This document shows, piece after piece, positions 1 through 8,572 of a DNA stretch of 64,000 nt. The stretch's first letter is position 1. Every line of letters starts with the position of its first letter. Position numbers and translations under genes: made by a program. Origin of the DNA: Nitrospira sp. (GTDB taxonomy: Bacteria; Nitrospirota; Nitrospiria; Nitrospirales; Nitrospiraceae); the NCBI GenBank assembly GCA_029194675.1, contig JARFXP010000003.1:310001-374000 (forward strand). Direction: 5' to 3'. The notes under the pieces were generated by a model. It was not told the origin of the DNA, ran no database searches, and was given only the letters and a program-made list of their open reading frames with translations.

Positions 1-29
1 TAGGCCTTGCTGTGCGATAGGAGATTGAG

Positions 30-449
30 TTGATTCCTCTCATAACGGGAGTACTCCTTGCGGTTGCGGTTGCCGCTTTTGGAAAAGTCACACGATTTGA
101 ACAGGACCGTGGTTTCTATCCAACCGTTCTGATCATAATCGCGTCCTACTACGTTCTCTTCGCTATCCTTGGGGGTTCAAGCTACGCGCTCTTCTGGGAG
201 TCGGTTGTTGCCGTCGCCTTCTCGGCGATCGCCGTTTTCGGATCCCTGCATTTCCCATTGCTCGTCGGAGCCGCCATCGCTGCGCACGGCCTTTTTGACC
301 TCGTCCACCATGTGATCATTCAGAACCCGGGTGTCCCGTCCTGGTGGCCAATCTTTTGCTCTAGCATTGACGTGCCTCTGGGGCTTTGGGTGATGAGCCT
401 CTATCATTCTCGCCGGAATGAGTTGCTAAGACCCTCCTCTGGAGGCTAG
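30..449 (+). CDS. Small integral membrane protein, function unknown
   Basis: A 139-residue, strongly hydrophobic protein with about four predicted membrane segments (roughly residues 1-18, 33-50, 55-90, 108-123) and a polar tail. It starts with TTG; an AGGAG sequence six bases upstream supports this start. It ends three bases before the next membrane protein gene, so the two are probably co-transcribed. I recognise no catalytic motif. A His pair after a G-L-F-D-L segment (HGLFDLVHH) is the only notable polar cluster inside the membrane region. The function is unknown. Confidence 0.6.
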   Translation: MIPLITGVLLAVAVAAFGKVTRFEQDRGFYPTVLIIIASYYVLFAILGGSSYALFWESVVAVAFSAIAVFGSLHFPLLVGAAIAAHGLFDLVHHVIIQNPGVPSWWPIFCSSIDVPLGLWVMSLYHSRRNELLRPSSGG

Positions 450-452
450 TCA

Positions 453-1148
453 ATGGATCAAATGCAAGGTGAGAGTCGGATCGGCGCGATTGGTGCGATA
501 AGTGGGGCAGTCCTCCTTGCCGTCGGAACGTATCTTCACCCGTTGAAGGCAGATCCGAACGATGCCACCATGGCGTTTGCTGAATATGCAGCTGATCACC
601 TTTGGGTAGCGAGCCATCTAACCCTATTTCTCGGTGTCGTTCTCATGGTAGGCGCGCTTGTCCTCCTGTCTCAGTGGATGGCCAATGGCCCCGCTGCTCA
701 TTGGGCTCATCTGGGGATTGCCGGGGCGATCGGAAGTCTGGCCATGACTTCGGCACTCCAAGCGGTTGATGGAGTCGCGTTGAAGGTCATGGTCGATACC
801 TGGGTAAGGGCACCAGAGAATGAAAAGCCCATGCTGTTTCAAGGAACATTCGCAGTGAGGCAGGTCGAGATAGGCCTGGCTAGCCTCACAAGCGTGCTGT
901 TCGGCGTCACCCTAGTGGTCTACGGTATTGCTTTAGTGGTCGACCGTCGCTTTCCGACGTGGCTCGGTGTCCTAGGGATTGCGGGCGGAGTCCCGCTCGT
1001 AGTGGCAGGTGTGGTTATGGCACACACGGGTTTCTCGGGAGTCGCGATGGCGATCAGTATGCCGTCGAGCATGCTTCTGATTGTCTGGATAATAAGCCTG
1101 GGGGTTTTCATGTGGCCCAAGGGTCGCTCTAAAGCTAATCGGCCATAA
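453..1148 (+). CDS. Six-to-seven-helix membrane protein, DUF4386-like
   Basis: A 231-residue membrane protein with about six hydrophobic segments separated by short loops. The overall pattern (a helix, a YLHPLKADP-type loop, an ALQAVDGVALK segment, then paired helices) resembles the DUF4386-type hypothetical membrane proteins, but I make this link from general shape only. It follows the preceding membrane gene with a three-base gap, which suggests an operon. No signal peptide cleavage site or enzymatic motif is visible. Confidence 0.6.
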   Translation: MDQMQGESRIGAIGAISGAVLLAVGTYLHPLKADPNDATMAFAEYAADHLWVASHLTLFLGVVLMVGALVLLSQWMANGPAAHWAHLGIAGAIGSLAMTSALQAVDGVALKVMVDTWVRAPENEKPMLFQGTFAVRQVEIGLASLTSVLFGVTLVVYGIALVVDRRFPTWLGVLGIAGGVPLVVAGVVMAHTGFSGVAMAISMPSSMLLIVWIISLGVFMWPKGRSKANRP

Positions 1149-1404
1149 CAGGTTTTTGTGCTCATTGTGTGCTCAATTCAACCTCACTCCAGCTGATTCC
1201 AGCCTACTCCAGCGCAGTTTGTGATTTGACTTTAACCATTGATGGGCTTGGCCTGAATGAGTTGGCAGGCTGGAATGGGATGGCCAAAAAACCTTCCTAA
1301 ACCGCGGGTCGTACGATAAATGCCCAAGCCGGGGTTGATTTTGAGCAACTGTACGGTTCCGCCAGATTGATCTCACTCATCCATGGCAAGATCGTCCCTG
1401 TTCA

Positions 1405-1431
1405 TTTGATGCCCCCGACCTAGTGTGATAC
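1405..1431 (+). promoter_or_regulatory. Conserved P450 promoter, copy 1
   Basis: TTTGAT (1405-1410), a 15-base spacer and TGATAC (1426-1431), ending 13 bases before the ATG of the first P450. The same arrangement precedes the second P450 (2992-3018) and, more diverged, the third (20906-20932). If TGATAC acts as a -10 box, the transcript would begin at or within a few bases of the start codon. No Shine-Dalgarno sequence is present before these three genes. The promoter role is inferred from conservation. Confidence 0.4.
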
Positions 1432-1444
1432 GGTCCCTTCTCTC

Positions 1445-2827
1445 ATGCAGGCTCCCGTTTCCCCCTTCACCCTAGTCGATGTTCCCGGCGGCGTGCCTCT
1501 GCTTGGCCACCTTGGAGCGTTCAAACGCGCTCCGTTGGAAACTATATACGGGTGGTGGCGCCGGCACGGCGATGCGCTGCGCTTTCGACTCGGGCCGAAG
1601 ACGCTCTATCTCCTCAGCCATCCCAATCTCGTCGAAGAGATTTTCGTTCAACAATCCGACCGTTTCGTGAAAGTGTATGACCCCCAGCGGCCGGTCGGCC
1701 TCGCGCTGGTTTTGGGCAATGGATTAGTGACCAGTTCGGGCGAGGTCTGGAAGCGTCATCGGCGCATCATCCAGCCGGTCTTTCACCGCTCTCGCATGGC
1801 GGCGATGGCCGATCGGATGGCTCAGGTGGGTGAGCAGCGCGTTGCCGGTTGGGCAGATCGCGAAGGACAGCCGGTCGACATCGCCGCCGAAATGATGCAG
1901 CTGGCACTGGAAGTGATCTCGCAAACGATGTTCACGACCAGCATGGCGCAACACATCGGCCAGATCAGTCATGCGCTGCGCGTGAGTCTGAAGTACGCAT
2001 TCGACTCATTTCACAACCCACTGCGGCTCCCCAGCTGGGTACCGACTCCACGCAACCGTGAATTTCGTTCAGTCATGCAGTTCATGGACGGACTGATTTA
2101 TGGATTGCTCGCCGAACGGCGCCGCACCGGAGCAACATATGGGGATCTCCTCGATCTCCTGCTCCAGGCTCGCGATGAGGAAACCGGCATAGGTCTGAGC
2201 GATCAGGAGTTGCGCGACGAGGCCTTGACGATCTTTGCGGCGGGGCACGAGACGACCGCGAACGCGCTCGCATGGACCTGGTACCTCCTCTCAACTCACC
2301 CAGAGGCGAAGGCACGATTTCACGAGGAAGTGGACCGAGTCCTCCAAGGGAGAACGCCGAACGCGGACGATCTTCAGCACCTTCCGTATACTCGGGCCGT
2401 ATTCGAGGAATCGCTCCGGCTGTATCCACCGGCACCAGTCGTACAGCGCAAGGCGGCGACGAATACTACTGTGGGTGGATTAGCGCTACCGGTCGGCGCG
2501 CTCGTCTTCGTCGGCATATATAATCTGCACAGACACCCGGCCTTTTGGCCAAACCCCGAACAATTTCTGCCGGAGCGCTGGCTGGACGGTGAACGGCCAA
2601 GTTCCCGCTATGCCTATCTTCCGTTCGGCGCAGGACCGCGCGCCTGCGTGGGCATCCATTTCGCCTCAGTCGAAGGGCCGCTACTCCTGGCACTGATCGG
2701 CCGCCGCTATGATCTGCAACTGGCTCAAGAGACTGTCGAGCCAGAACTCATGGTGACCTTGCGACCAAAGGGTGGCATCCGCATGACGCTCAACCCACGG
2801 AAGGTGCCTGTCAAATCGAGCGCCTAG
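1445..2827 (+). CDS. Cytochrome P450 (copy 1)
   Basis: A 460-residue cytochrome P450 monooxygenase, a full-length soluble bacterial type without a fused reductase. The I-helix motif is AGHETT with Glu269, the K-helix ExxR appears as EESLR, and the heme loop is FGAGPRACVG with the Cys ligand at residue 401. It should use two electrons and O2 to hydroxylate an unknown, probably hydrophobic, substrate. No ferredoxin or reductase gene lies nearby, so the redox partner must come from elsewhere. It is about 85% identical by eye to the next gene; both coding sequence and flanks are duplicated. The ATG lacks a ribosome binding site and may be read from a leaderless message. Confidence 0.93.
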   Translation: MQAPVSPFTLVDVPGGVPLLGHLGAFKRAPLETIYGWWRRHGDALRFRLGPKTLYLLSHPNLVEEIFVQQSDRFVKVYDPQRPVGLALVLGNGLVTSSGEVWKRHRRIIQPVFHRSRMAAMADRMAQVGEQRVAGWADREGQPVDIAAEMMQLALEVISQTMFTTSMAQHIGQISHALRVSLKYAFDSFHNPLRLPSWVPTPRNREFRSVMQFMDGLIYGLLAERRRTGATYGDLLDLLLQARDEETGIGLSDQELRDEALTIFAAGHETTANALAWTWYLLSTHPEAKARFHEEVDRVLQGRTPNADDLQHLPYTRAVFEESLRLYPPAPVVQRKAATNTTVGGLALPVGALVFVGIYNLHRHPAFWPNPEQFLPERWLDGERPSSRYAYLPFGAGPRACVGIHFASVEGPLLLALIGRRYDLQLAQETVEPELMVTLRPKGGIRMTLNPRKVPVKSSA

Positions 2828-2991
2828 AGTCATTTACAACGCCCTTAACTTATCTCATGAGTCTGAAGTCTGAGGGCTGCCCGGCCGTTTATCTGTCTTC
2901 GAACACTTACAATGAGGCGATGAAGAGCGGATTTCTGGCTTTCACGCCTCCATCGATCTCACTCATCCCGGCAAGGGTTATACCCAGTTCC

Positions 2992-3018
2992 TTTGATGCC
3001 CCTGACGTCGTTTGATAC
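2992..3018 (+). promoter_or_regulatory. Conserved P450 promoter, copy 2
   Basis: TTTGAT (2992-2997), a 15-base spacer and TGATAC (3013-3018), 12 bases before the ATG of the second P450. The spacer shares GCCCCTGAC with GCCCCCGAC in copy 1. The conservation across the duplicate, including the spacer, supports a shared regulatory element; the exact role is inferred. Confidence 0.4.
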
Positions 3019-3030
3019 TCTCCATCTCTC

Positions 3031-4413
3031 ATGCCGGACTCGATTCATCCCTTCAAGCTTGTCGATGTGCCCTGGGGCACACCTCTATTCGGTCACCTCG
3101 GGACATTCAAACGCGCTCCGTTGGAGACGATGTCAGGGTGGTGGCGTCAGTACGGCGATGCGCTGCGCTTTCGGCTCGGCCCTAAGGCTCTCCATCTCTT
3201 CAGCCATCCCGATCTCGCCGAAGAAATTCTCGTGCAGCAAGCCGACCGCTTTGTGAAAGTCTACGACCCTCGGCGGCCGGTCGGCATCGCGCTGGTCCTG
3301 GGCAATGGCTTGGTGACCAGTTCGGGCGAGGTCTGGAAGCGACATCGACGCATCATCCAGCCGATCTTTCATCGCTCTCGAATGGCCGCCATGGCCGATC
3401 GGATGGCCCAGGTGGGCGAGCAACGGGTTGCCAGTTGGGTAAGTCTTGAAGGACAGCCGATCGATATTGGCGACGAAATGATGCAGCTGACGCTCGAAGT
3501 AATATCGCAAACCATGTTCACCACCAGCATGGTGCAACACATCGATCAAGTCCGTCATACGCTACGTGTGAGCCTGAAGTATGCAGTCGACTCGGTTCAG
3601 AACCCACTGCGTCTACCTGGCTGGGTGCCGACTCCACGCAACCGTGAATTCCGTTCCGCCATGCAATTCATGGATGGGCTGATCTATGGATTGCTTGCCG
3701 AGCGGCGTCACAGCGGATCTCAGCATGACGATCTCCTTGATCTGTTGCTCCAGGCCCGCGATGAAGAGACCGGTGTCGGACTGACCGATCAAGAGCTGCG
3801 GGACGAAACGTTCACCATTTTTGCGGCGGGACACGGGACCACGGCGACCGCGCTCACCTGGACCTGGTACCTCCTCGCAACCCATCCGGAGGCGAAGGCA
3901 CGGTTTCACGAGGAGGTGGACCGGGTTCTTCATGGAAAGACGCCAAACGCCGACGATCTTCAGCACCTTCCGTATACTCGGGCCGTATTCGAGGAATCGC
4001 TCCGGCTGTATCCACCGGCTCCAGTCGTACAACGCAAGGCGGCGACCAATACTACTGTGGGTGGATTACCGCTAGCGGTCGGCGCGCTCGTTTTCGTCGG
4101 GATATACAATCTGCACAGACACCCGGCCTTTTGGCCAAACCCCGAACAATTTCTGCCGGAGCGATGGTTGAATGGCGAGCGGCCGACCGCCAGATATGCC
4201 TACCTTCCGTTCGGCGCAGGGCCACGCGCATGTGTGGGGATTCATTTCGCGTCAGTTGAAGGGCCACTTCTATTAGCCCTGATCGGTCGGCGCTATGATC
4301 TACAACTGGCTCAAGAAATTGTCGAACCTGAATTCTTCGTGACCTTGCAACCGAAAGGTGGCATCCGCATGACGCCCCAGCCACGCCATGTGCCGGTCGT
4401 ATCGAGCGCCTAG
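3031..4413 (+). CDS. Cytochrome P450 (copy 2) lacking the I-helix acid
   Basis: A 460-residue paralogue of the preceding P450, collinear without gaps. The heme loop FGAGPRACVG (Cys401) and EESLR are intact. In the I-helix the usual acid is replaced: the motif reads AGHGTT, with Gly269 where both other P450s of this window have Glu; the codon is GGG at 3835-3837. In the family this acid, together with the following Thr, supports proton delivery for O-O bond cleavage, so activity may be altered or may rely on peroxide or substrate assistance. The remaining protein shows no decay: no stop or frameshift. Confidence 0.92.
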   Translation: MPDSIHPFKLVDVPWGTPLFGHLGTFKRAPLETMSGWWRQYGDALRFRLGPKALHLFSHPDLAEEILVQQADRFVKVYDPRRPVGIALVLGNGLVTSSGEVWKRHRRIIQPIFHRSRMAAMADRMAQVGEQRVASWVSLEGQPIDIGDEMMQLTLEVISQTMFTTSMVQHIDQVRHTLRVSLKYAVDSVQNPLRLPGWVPTPRNREFRSAMQFMDGLIYGLLAERRHSGSQHDDLLDLLLQARDEETGVGLTDQELRDETFTIFAAGHGTTATALTWTWYLLATHPEAKARFHEEVDRVLHGKTPNADDLQHLPYTRAVFEESLRLYPPAPVVQRKAATNTTVGGLPLAVGALVFVGIYNLHRHPAFWPNPEQFLPERWLNGERPTARYAYLPFGAGPRACVGIHFASVEGPLLLALIGRRYDLQLAQEIVEPEFFVTLQPKGGIRMTPQPRHVPVVSSA

Positions 4414-4718
4414 AGCTACTTACAACCAACGCCCTTAGCTCATCCCACGAGTCTGAAGTCTGAGGACTACATGAGGTGGTGACCCACTCGTGAACAATTA
4501 CGATGCAACGATGAAGACCGGACGGTTCGCACAAAGTGCGTATTGAAGTGAAGATAAAGACTACAGGAGGGTTTTCTCTGCGAGCATCAATAGAAGAGTA
4601 GCGCACGGTGTAAGAGGTTGGTTTGTAGTTTGAAGAGAAGACGCTGGAGGTGTTTATCCGGCGGCGTCAAGGAAGAGGGCTACGTCCGATGAGCCGCCGG
4701 CACGAGCGAAGCTTGGTT

Positions 4719-4794
<76 letters not shown>

Positions 4795-4836
4795 CACCGG
4801 TTATTGAATTGTCAACGCCGATTACACGAAGCGGTT

Positions 4837-4913
4837 TGGTGCGCCTGACAGGATTTGAACCTGTGGCCCTCAGCTCCGGAGGCTGATGCTCTATCCAGCT
4901 GAGCTACAGGCGC
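4837..4913 (-). tRNA. tRNA-Arg (CCG)
   Basis: Reading the minus strand gives a 77-base cloverleaf: acceptor stem GCGCCTG with CAGGCGC, D arm AGCTCAGCTGGATAGAG, anticodon loop CTCCGGA (anticodon CCG), T-loop TTCAAAT and an encoded CCA. It lies 42 bases upstream of tRNA-Lys on the same strand and is probably co-transcribed with it. Confidence 0.95.
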
Positions 4914-4981
4914 TCCCGCAACCAAGGAACGTCACCTTAGCACAGCGAGAAATATGCTGTCTAGCGCGCATCGTGCGTGTA

Positions 4982-5650
4982 TCATGCTGGCGCAGTCGCG
5001 AAGCTGCCCCTGCCCACTCCAGACTCCAGCTCTCTCACTTCGGGATCCCGGATGAAAGCATAGGGCAGGAACAGTTCTTCTCCCATGATTCCCGCTCGGC
5101 GGCGCAACGCCTCGATTTCCATCGCTTCCATCCCAGCAAGATGATTCTCTTCCTCACGAAAGACTTTTGAGGGCCGAATCAGTGGAACGGCCGTTTGCAC
5201 AGCACAGGCTCCAGTGACAAAGCCCCCATCATCCTGAGGAACACCCATGGAACGACAGACCAGGGGGCGAAACTCATAGAGACCACAGGCTCCATCCAGC
5301 TCCAAGGCAGGACAAGGCCATCTCTCGAACCGTTGGACGACGCGATCAATGTCCTGGTCCGGCCACTGGTCGATGAAACGATTCCTGTTCAGTTGCGGCG
5401 CGGCGACTGTTAGCGCAGCGACCTGCTCCGCTGCTGATCGTTCGATCCTGTTCCGGTGCTCATCGGGTAGCCTTCGGAGACCACGCTGAACTTCCCGTCG
5501 GTCCAGGATGGTCACGGGAAAAAGCCCGACACAACAGCCGGAACATCCGTGGGTACAAGGAAGCCTCCCGAGAAGAGAGGCATTCACCCGCTCAAACCAC
5601 CGAGCGGTCCTTTCAAACAACGTTGAAGGAAAGAGGAGTGTCCCTGACAT
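4982..5650 (-). CDS. YkgJ-type cysteine-cluster protein
   Basis: A 222-residue protein with the Cys-rich signature of the YkgJ/putative zinc- or iron-chelating family: CTHGCSGCC near residues 32-40, then a central CPALELDGACGLYEFRPLVC block (about residues 113-132). The family is thought to bind a metal, but its reaction is not established. Its start lies one base past the stop of the upstream gene, so the two are translationally linked. The C-terminal part is rich in acidic residues and carries no known domain. Confidence 0.7.
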   Translation of the reverse strand: MSGTLLFPSTLFERTARWFERVNASLLGRLPCTHGCSGCCVGLFPVTILDRREVQRGLRRLPDEHRNRIERSAAEQVAALTVAAPQLNRNRFIDQWPDQDIDRVVQRFERWPCPALELDGACGLYEFRPLVCRSMGVPQDDGGFVTGACAVQTAVPLIRPSKVFREEENHLAGMEAMEIEALRRRAGIMGEELFLPYAFIRDPEVRELESGVGRGSFATAPA

Positions 5651-5651
5651 G

Positions 5652-6212
5652 TTAGTCTTTGTCCGAGGCCGACATGTCCACGATCAGTTCACCTTTGGGG
5701 GAGTAGAAACCCTGTTTGTCAATTTGGACGATTCCGTTGCACTGCTCCTGATAGAACTCGAGGATCCAGCCATTGAAATCGTAACCCTCGTCGGTCACAT
5801 CATTCTCCGCCATACGCGTTGTCAGGATAAACCGACAACGCGTCACATATTCCATCGCGAGCTGCGCTTCGATGTCGGAGTGAGCAGTGAGGAGGTCCAG
5901 AAAAAGTTTCTTCTCTTGATCGTAGACATCTCGATAGCTGCCGCGATCCCGTATACAAAAGAGATGGACCGGCCTGCGCTCTCGATGGTAGCCCAATGTC
6001 ACTTGAACCCAAGCCCAATCGTCCAGCGCTCCTTCTTCCAGCTTGGGAGGCACGATAGGACTTTGCCCGCGGGACTTCAGGAAATCGATCACCAGGCGGA
6101 GAGGAGGAGAATTCTCCTTTTGGCAGAACACGCGCGAATAGAGAAAGCTTTCAACCTGTTCGGATGCCGAATTGGCTACACCTACGGGTAATATCGGTAG
6201 CTCTTTACCCAC
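5652..6212 (-). CDS. Conserved hypothetical protein
   Basis: A 186-residue soluble protein that I do not recognise. It has a mixed alpha/beta look, with no signal peptide, membrane segment or Cys motif; the motifs ALDDWAWVQVTLGYH and DFNGWILEFYQEQ stand out. It is the first gene of a pair with the YkgJ-type protein, one base apart. A function connected with that protein is only inferred from position. Confidence 0.55.
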   Translation of the reverse strand: MGKELPILPVGVANSASEQVESFLYSRVFCQKENSPPLRLVIDFLKSRGQSPIVPPKLEEGALDDWAWVQVTLGYHRERRPVHLFCIRDRGSYRDVYDQEKKLFLDLLTAHSDIEAQLAMEYVTRCRFILTTRMAENDVTDEGYDFNGWILEFYQEQCNGIVQIDKQGFYSPKGELIVDMSASDKD

Positions 6213-6344
6213 GTGAATTCACCAACGTCAAGAGCCGTTTGCGTCGTTTTGGAAGGTCCATCCTACCCTACTCTACCTTTCCATTTGCTTCAACCGCAAG
6301 GGGCTGTGTGCGCATTTCTCCATGACAGACGCGCGTTTTTCTCG

Positions 6345-6373
6345 TTGACAGTCTTCGGACTCTTGGCTACACT
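6345..6373 (+). promoter_or_regulatory. Sigma-70-type promoter for the HU gene
   Basis: TTGACA at 6345-6350, a 17-base spacer, and TACACT at 6368-6373. The predicted transcript has a leader of about 120 bases before the HU start codon at 6504. Confidence 0.65.
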
Positions 6374-6503
6374 CTCGCGGGTTTTCACGATGTGAGCACA
6401 AGCGCGCGCACGGGCGGCCACACGAGCCGAGATGTGTTTCAACGAGGCGCGTCAGGTCGCATATCGACCTACTTTAATCCCTTACCCTCAAGGAGGTTCA
6501 CGA

Positions 6504-6791
6504 ATGGCAAAATCAATGACGAAATCGCAGATTGCAGATTATCTCGCCGGAAAAGCCGGCATCACGAAAAAAGGAGCGGTTCAGATTCTTGATGATCTGG
6601 CAGCCCTGGCCTATCGCGAAGCCAAGAACGTCTTCACGGTGCCCGGTATCGGGAAACTCAAGCTCGCTAACCGCAAGGCACGCATCGGCCGCAATCCGCA
6701 GACCGGTGAGGAAATCAAGATCCCGGCAAAGCGAGTAGTCAAGTTCCGTGTCGCGAAGGCTGCCAAGGACGCAATCCTCGGCAAGAAATAA
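6504..6791 (+). CDS. HU-family DNA-binding protein
   Basis: A 95-residue nucleoid protein of the HU/IHF family. It shows the expected order: an N-terminal helical pair (TKSQIADYLAGKAGITKKG), the central GIGKLKLANRKARIGRNPQTG arm region, and the basic C-terminus VVKFRVAKAAKDAIL. The DNA-binding arm motif RNPQTGE is intact. The start at 6504 is chosen because AAGGAGG lies at 6489-6495; an upstream in-frame extension has no such site. It is expected to bend and compact DNA. It is monocistronic, with a clear promoter and a hairpin terminator. Confidence 0.9.
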   Translation: MAKSMTKSQIADYLAGKAGITKKGAVQILDDLAALAYREAKNVFTVPGIGKLKLANRKARIGRNPQTGEEIKIPAKRVVKFRVAKAAKDAILGKK

Positions 6792-6865
6792 GGATTATCC
6801 GTCCTGCACGATCGTATCGCCTGATCCATGTCAATTTGGAGTTATCCGCTGCATTTGGCACATAC

Positions 6866-6906
6866 AAGGGGGGTCGAGACTTCAATGGAATCTCGTCCCC
6901 CTTTTC
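6866..6906 (+). terminator. Hairpin terminator after HU
   Basis: An inverted repeat of G-rich and C-rich arms (GGGGG..CGAGA paired with TCTCG.CCCCC) with an 11-base loop, followed by TTTT. It lies about 75 bases after the HU stop and 15 bases before the end of the opposite-strand gene, so it may act in both directions. Confidence 0.65.
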
Positions 6907-6920
6907 ATGTGTCTGCACAT

Positions 6921-7196
6921 TTAGGGGTGCGACGGACCAAGTCCGCTACCTCCCATCCCATCGTGCCCGATCAGACGAATCGCGTCCCCATCCTGAACGA
7001 GCGAGTCCTCGCTGGCGATCTTCTTATTGATGGTCACAAGCACTTTCTTCTGCCGCAGGAGCTGAAGCAGATGTCGAAGCTGAATTCCTTGTCGCTGGAT
7101 CAGTTGACGAACGGACATCGATCGATCAATTTCGCAGGCCAGATCACACTCGCCGTCCAAGGTTTGCAGTTGTCCGGTCAAAACGATAGTCACCAT
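6921..7196 (-). CDS. MoaD/ThiS-like beta-grasp protein
   Basis: A 91-residue protein with a ubiquitin-like (MoaD/ThiS) pattern: MSVRQLIQRQGI, then KVLVTINKKIASEDSLVQDGDAIRLIG, followed by DGMGGSG. In MoaD and ThiS the protein ends at a Gly-Gly that is adenylated or thiocarboxylated; here nine more residues follow the Gly-Gly, so either the tail is cleaved or the protein does not act as a sulfur carrier. No activating E1-like gene is next to it. The start is uncertain: GGAG touches the ATG, and the GTG immediately after it is an alternative. Confidence 0.55.
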   Translation of the reverse strand: MVTIVLTGQLQTLDGECDLACEIDRSMSVRQLIQRQGIQLRHLLQLLRQKKVLVTINKKIASEDSLVQDGDAIRLIGHDGMGGSGLGPSHP

Positions 7197-7276
7197 CTCC
7201 GTCGTTCCTCACGCATACGAACAATTTGTCGGCCTCGGCGGTACGACTGTTGACTCATCGGGCATCTCTTCCGATA

Positions 7277-7711
7277 ATGGAGGCCATGCCAACTCTCGAT
7301 GTTCATAATCCCGGAATGCCCGACCTCCAGTTTGTCTTGTTCGTGTCGGCTCTCTGTACAGCAGATCTCACGACGATCAATATATCCAAAGATCTCCGAC
7401 AAACGATTTTTGATCGCTGCTGGGCACTCATTCACACCGAGCCACCACCTACGAACCGTAAAGAACGGGTTCTTGACCTCCGAGGAGGGACGGAGCTCAC
7501 GCTCGACGCCTGTGCTTCTACGATCCGATCCCTCCTCCACGAGGCCAACATTACCACCTTGGTGTGGGACCATCCCGTGAGTGCCCCACGCATGAACAGT
7601 ACGCCCGAAGCTCTTCCCTTGATCGATCGATTGGGACAATTGTATCCGGACAGCACGAACGTCGTCGATCCTTCTCATCAACCTCCCGGTGGTTCCGACC
7701 CAGTTCAGTAA
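7277..7711 (+). CDS. Hypothetical protein
   Basis: A 144-residue reading frame upstream of the epimerase gene. The composition is protein-like (FVLFVSALCTADLTTINISKDLR, DLRGGTELTLDACASTIRSLL), but no family is recognised. An opposing frame of similar length exists, so the coding strand is not certain. The start may be at 7277 or 7286. It ends 11 bases before the proposed epimerase start and may be co-transcribed with it. Confidence 0.4.
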   Translation: MEAMPTLDVHNPGMPDLQFVLFVSALCTADLTTINISKDLRQTIFDRCWALIHTEPPPTNRKERVLDLRGGTELTLDACASTIRSLLHEANITTLVWDHPVSAPRMNSTPEALPLIDRLGQLYPDSTNVVDPSHQPPGGSDPVQ

Positions 7712-7722
7712 ATGGGAATGCC

Positions 7723-8283
7723 GTGCGAGTAACGACCATAGATATCCCTGGCGTACTCTTACTTGAGCCTTCTGTCATGTCTGATCATCGAGGCTGTTTC
7801 CTGGAAACATATCACGAACATCGTTACCGAGAAGCCGGCATCGATGAGCGTTTTGTCCAGGATAATTTTTCGAGATCGATACGAAACACGGTGCGCGGTC
7901 TGCATTTCCAAGAACCGCATGCTCAGGGAAAACTCGTCATGGCCCTTGAAGGGACTGTATACGACGTCGTCGTCGATATCCGCAAAGGGTCTCCGACATT
8001 CGGTAAATGGTATGGAGTCGAACTATCCGGGAAGAGCCTTCAGCAGATGTATGTTCCCCCCGGATGTGCTCATGGCTTTTGCGTCAAGAGCGACAGCGCT
8101 TGCTTCTTGTATAAGTGCACCGCCTATTATTCGCCCAAAGATGATCGCGGTATCTTGTGGAATGATCCGGCTTTGGGAATTCTCTGGCCGGTCAGCCAAC
8201 CTATCCTCTCAGCAAAGGACCAAACACACCGTACTCTTGCTGCAATGGACGCAGAGTTACCGTTCTATAGCGCTACGCGCTAG
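7723..8283 (+). CDS. rfbC: dTDP-4-dehydrorhamnose 3,5-epimerase
   Basis: A 186-residue RmlC-type cupin epimerase that converts dTDP-4-dehydro-6-deoxyglucose to dTDP-4-dehydrorhamnose for rhamnose-containing cell-surface polysaccharide. Family signatures in order are DHRGCFLETYHEHRY, FVQDNFSRS, TVRGLHFQ with the catalytic His, GTVYDVVVDIRKGSPTFG, VPPGCAHGF and a Tyr-rich segment before the end. The start is taken as GTG at 7723 because homology begins immediately after it, although the frame stays open upstream and no strong ribosome site is visible. The other dTDP-rhamnose genes are not adjacent. Confidence 0.88.
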   Translation: MRVTTIDIPGVLLLEPSVMSDHRGCFLETYHEHRYREAGIDERFVQDNFSRSIRNTVRGLHFQEPHAQGKLVMALEGTVYDVVVDIRKGSPTFGKWYGVELSGKSLQQMYVPPGCAHGFCVKSDSACFLYKCTAYYSPKDDRGILWNDPALGILWPVSQPILSAKDQTHRTLAAMDAELPFYSATR

Positions 8284-8444
8284 AACCTCTCCTTTCATCC
8301 TCTCACCACAAACTCAAACTCGAAGTCCAACCGTGACAATGAGCTCTTGGGATACGGACCTTGCACCTTGGGTCAACCTGTCCTAGTGACAGCACAGCTA
8401 TGAGTGTGGTATGAGTGGCACTGCTTTCTTACCCATATTATCAC

Positions 8445-8522
8445 GTCCCCATCGTCTAGCCTGGCCTAGGACATTGCCCTTTCAAGGCAGTAACACGGGT
8501 TCAAATCCCGTTGGGGACACCA
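8445..8522 (+). tRNA. tRNA-Glu (TTC)
   Basis: A 78-base cloverleaf: acceptor GTCCCCA with TGGGGAC, D arm TCTAGCCTGGCCTAGGA, anticodon loop CTTTCAA (anticodon TTC), T-loop TTCAAAT and an encoded CCA at 8520-8522. A gene remnant follows directly. Confidence 0.95.
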
Positions 8523-8572
8523 AACCTGTCAATGCTGACTAAGCCGTTGAAAAGCTTACCCACGGCGCAGTG

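Larger units (their letters stand above)
1370..4540 (+). repeat. Tandem duplication containing two P450 genes
   Basis: Two direct copies of about 1.59 kb lie head to tail. The similarity covers the promoter region (from the shared GATCTCACTCATCC motif at about 1370 and 2956), the whole P450 coding sequence, and about 120 bases downstream (shared GAGTCTGAAGTCTGAGG after each stop). Several blocks inside the genes are nearly identical, for example around 2380-2440 and 3970-4030, while others have drifted. This suggests a duplication followed by divergence, possibly with gene conversion. Confidence 0.8.

Noticed and set aside
7190..7681. A 163-codon minus-strand frame opposite the hypothetical gene at 7277-7711
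   Set aside because: Composition is unlike a protein (many Arg, Ser and His), and it overlaps the MoaD-like start. I favour the plus strand, with limited confidence.
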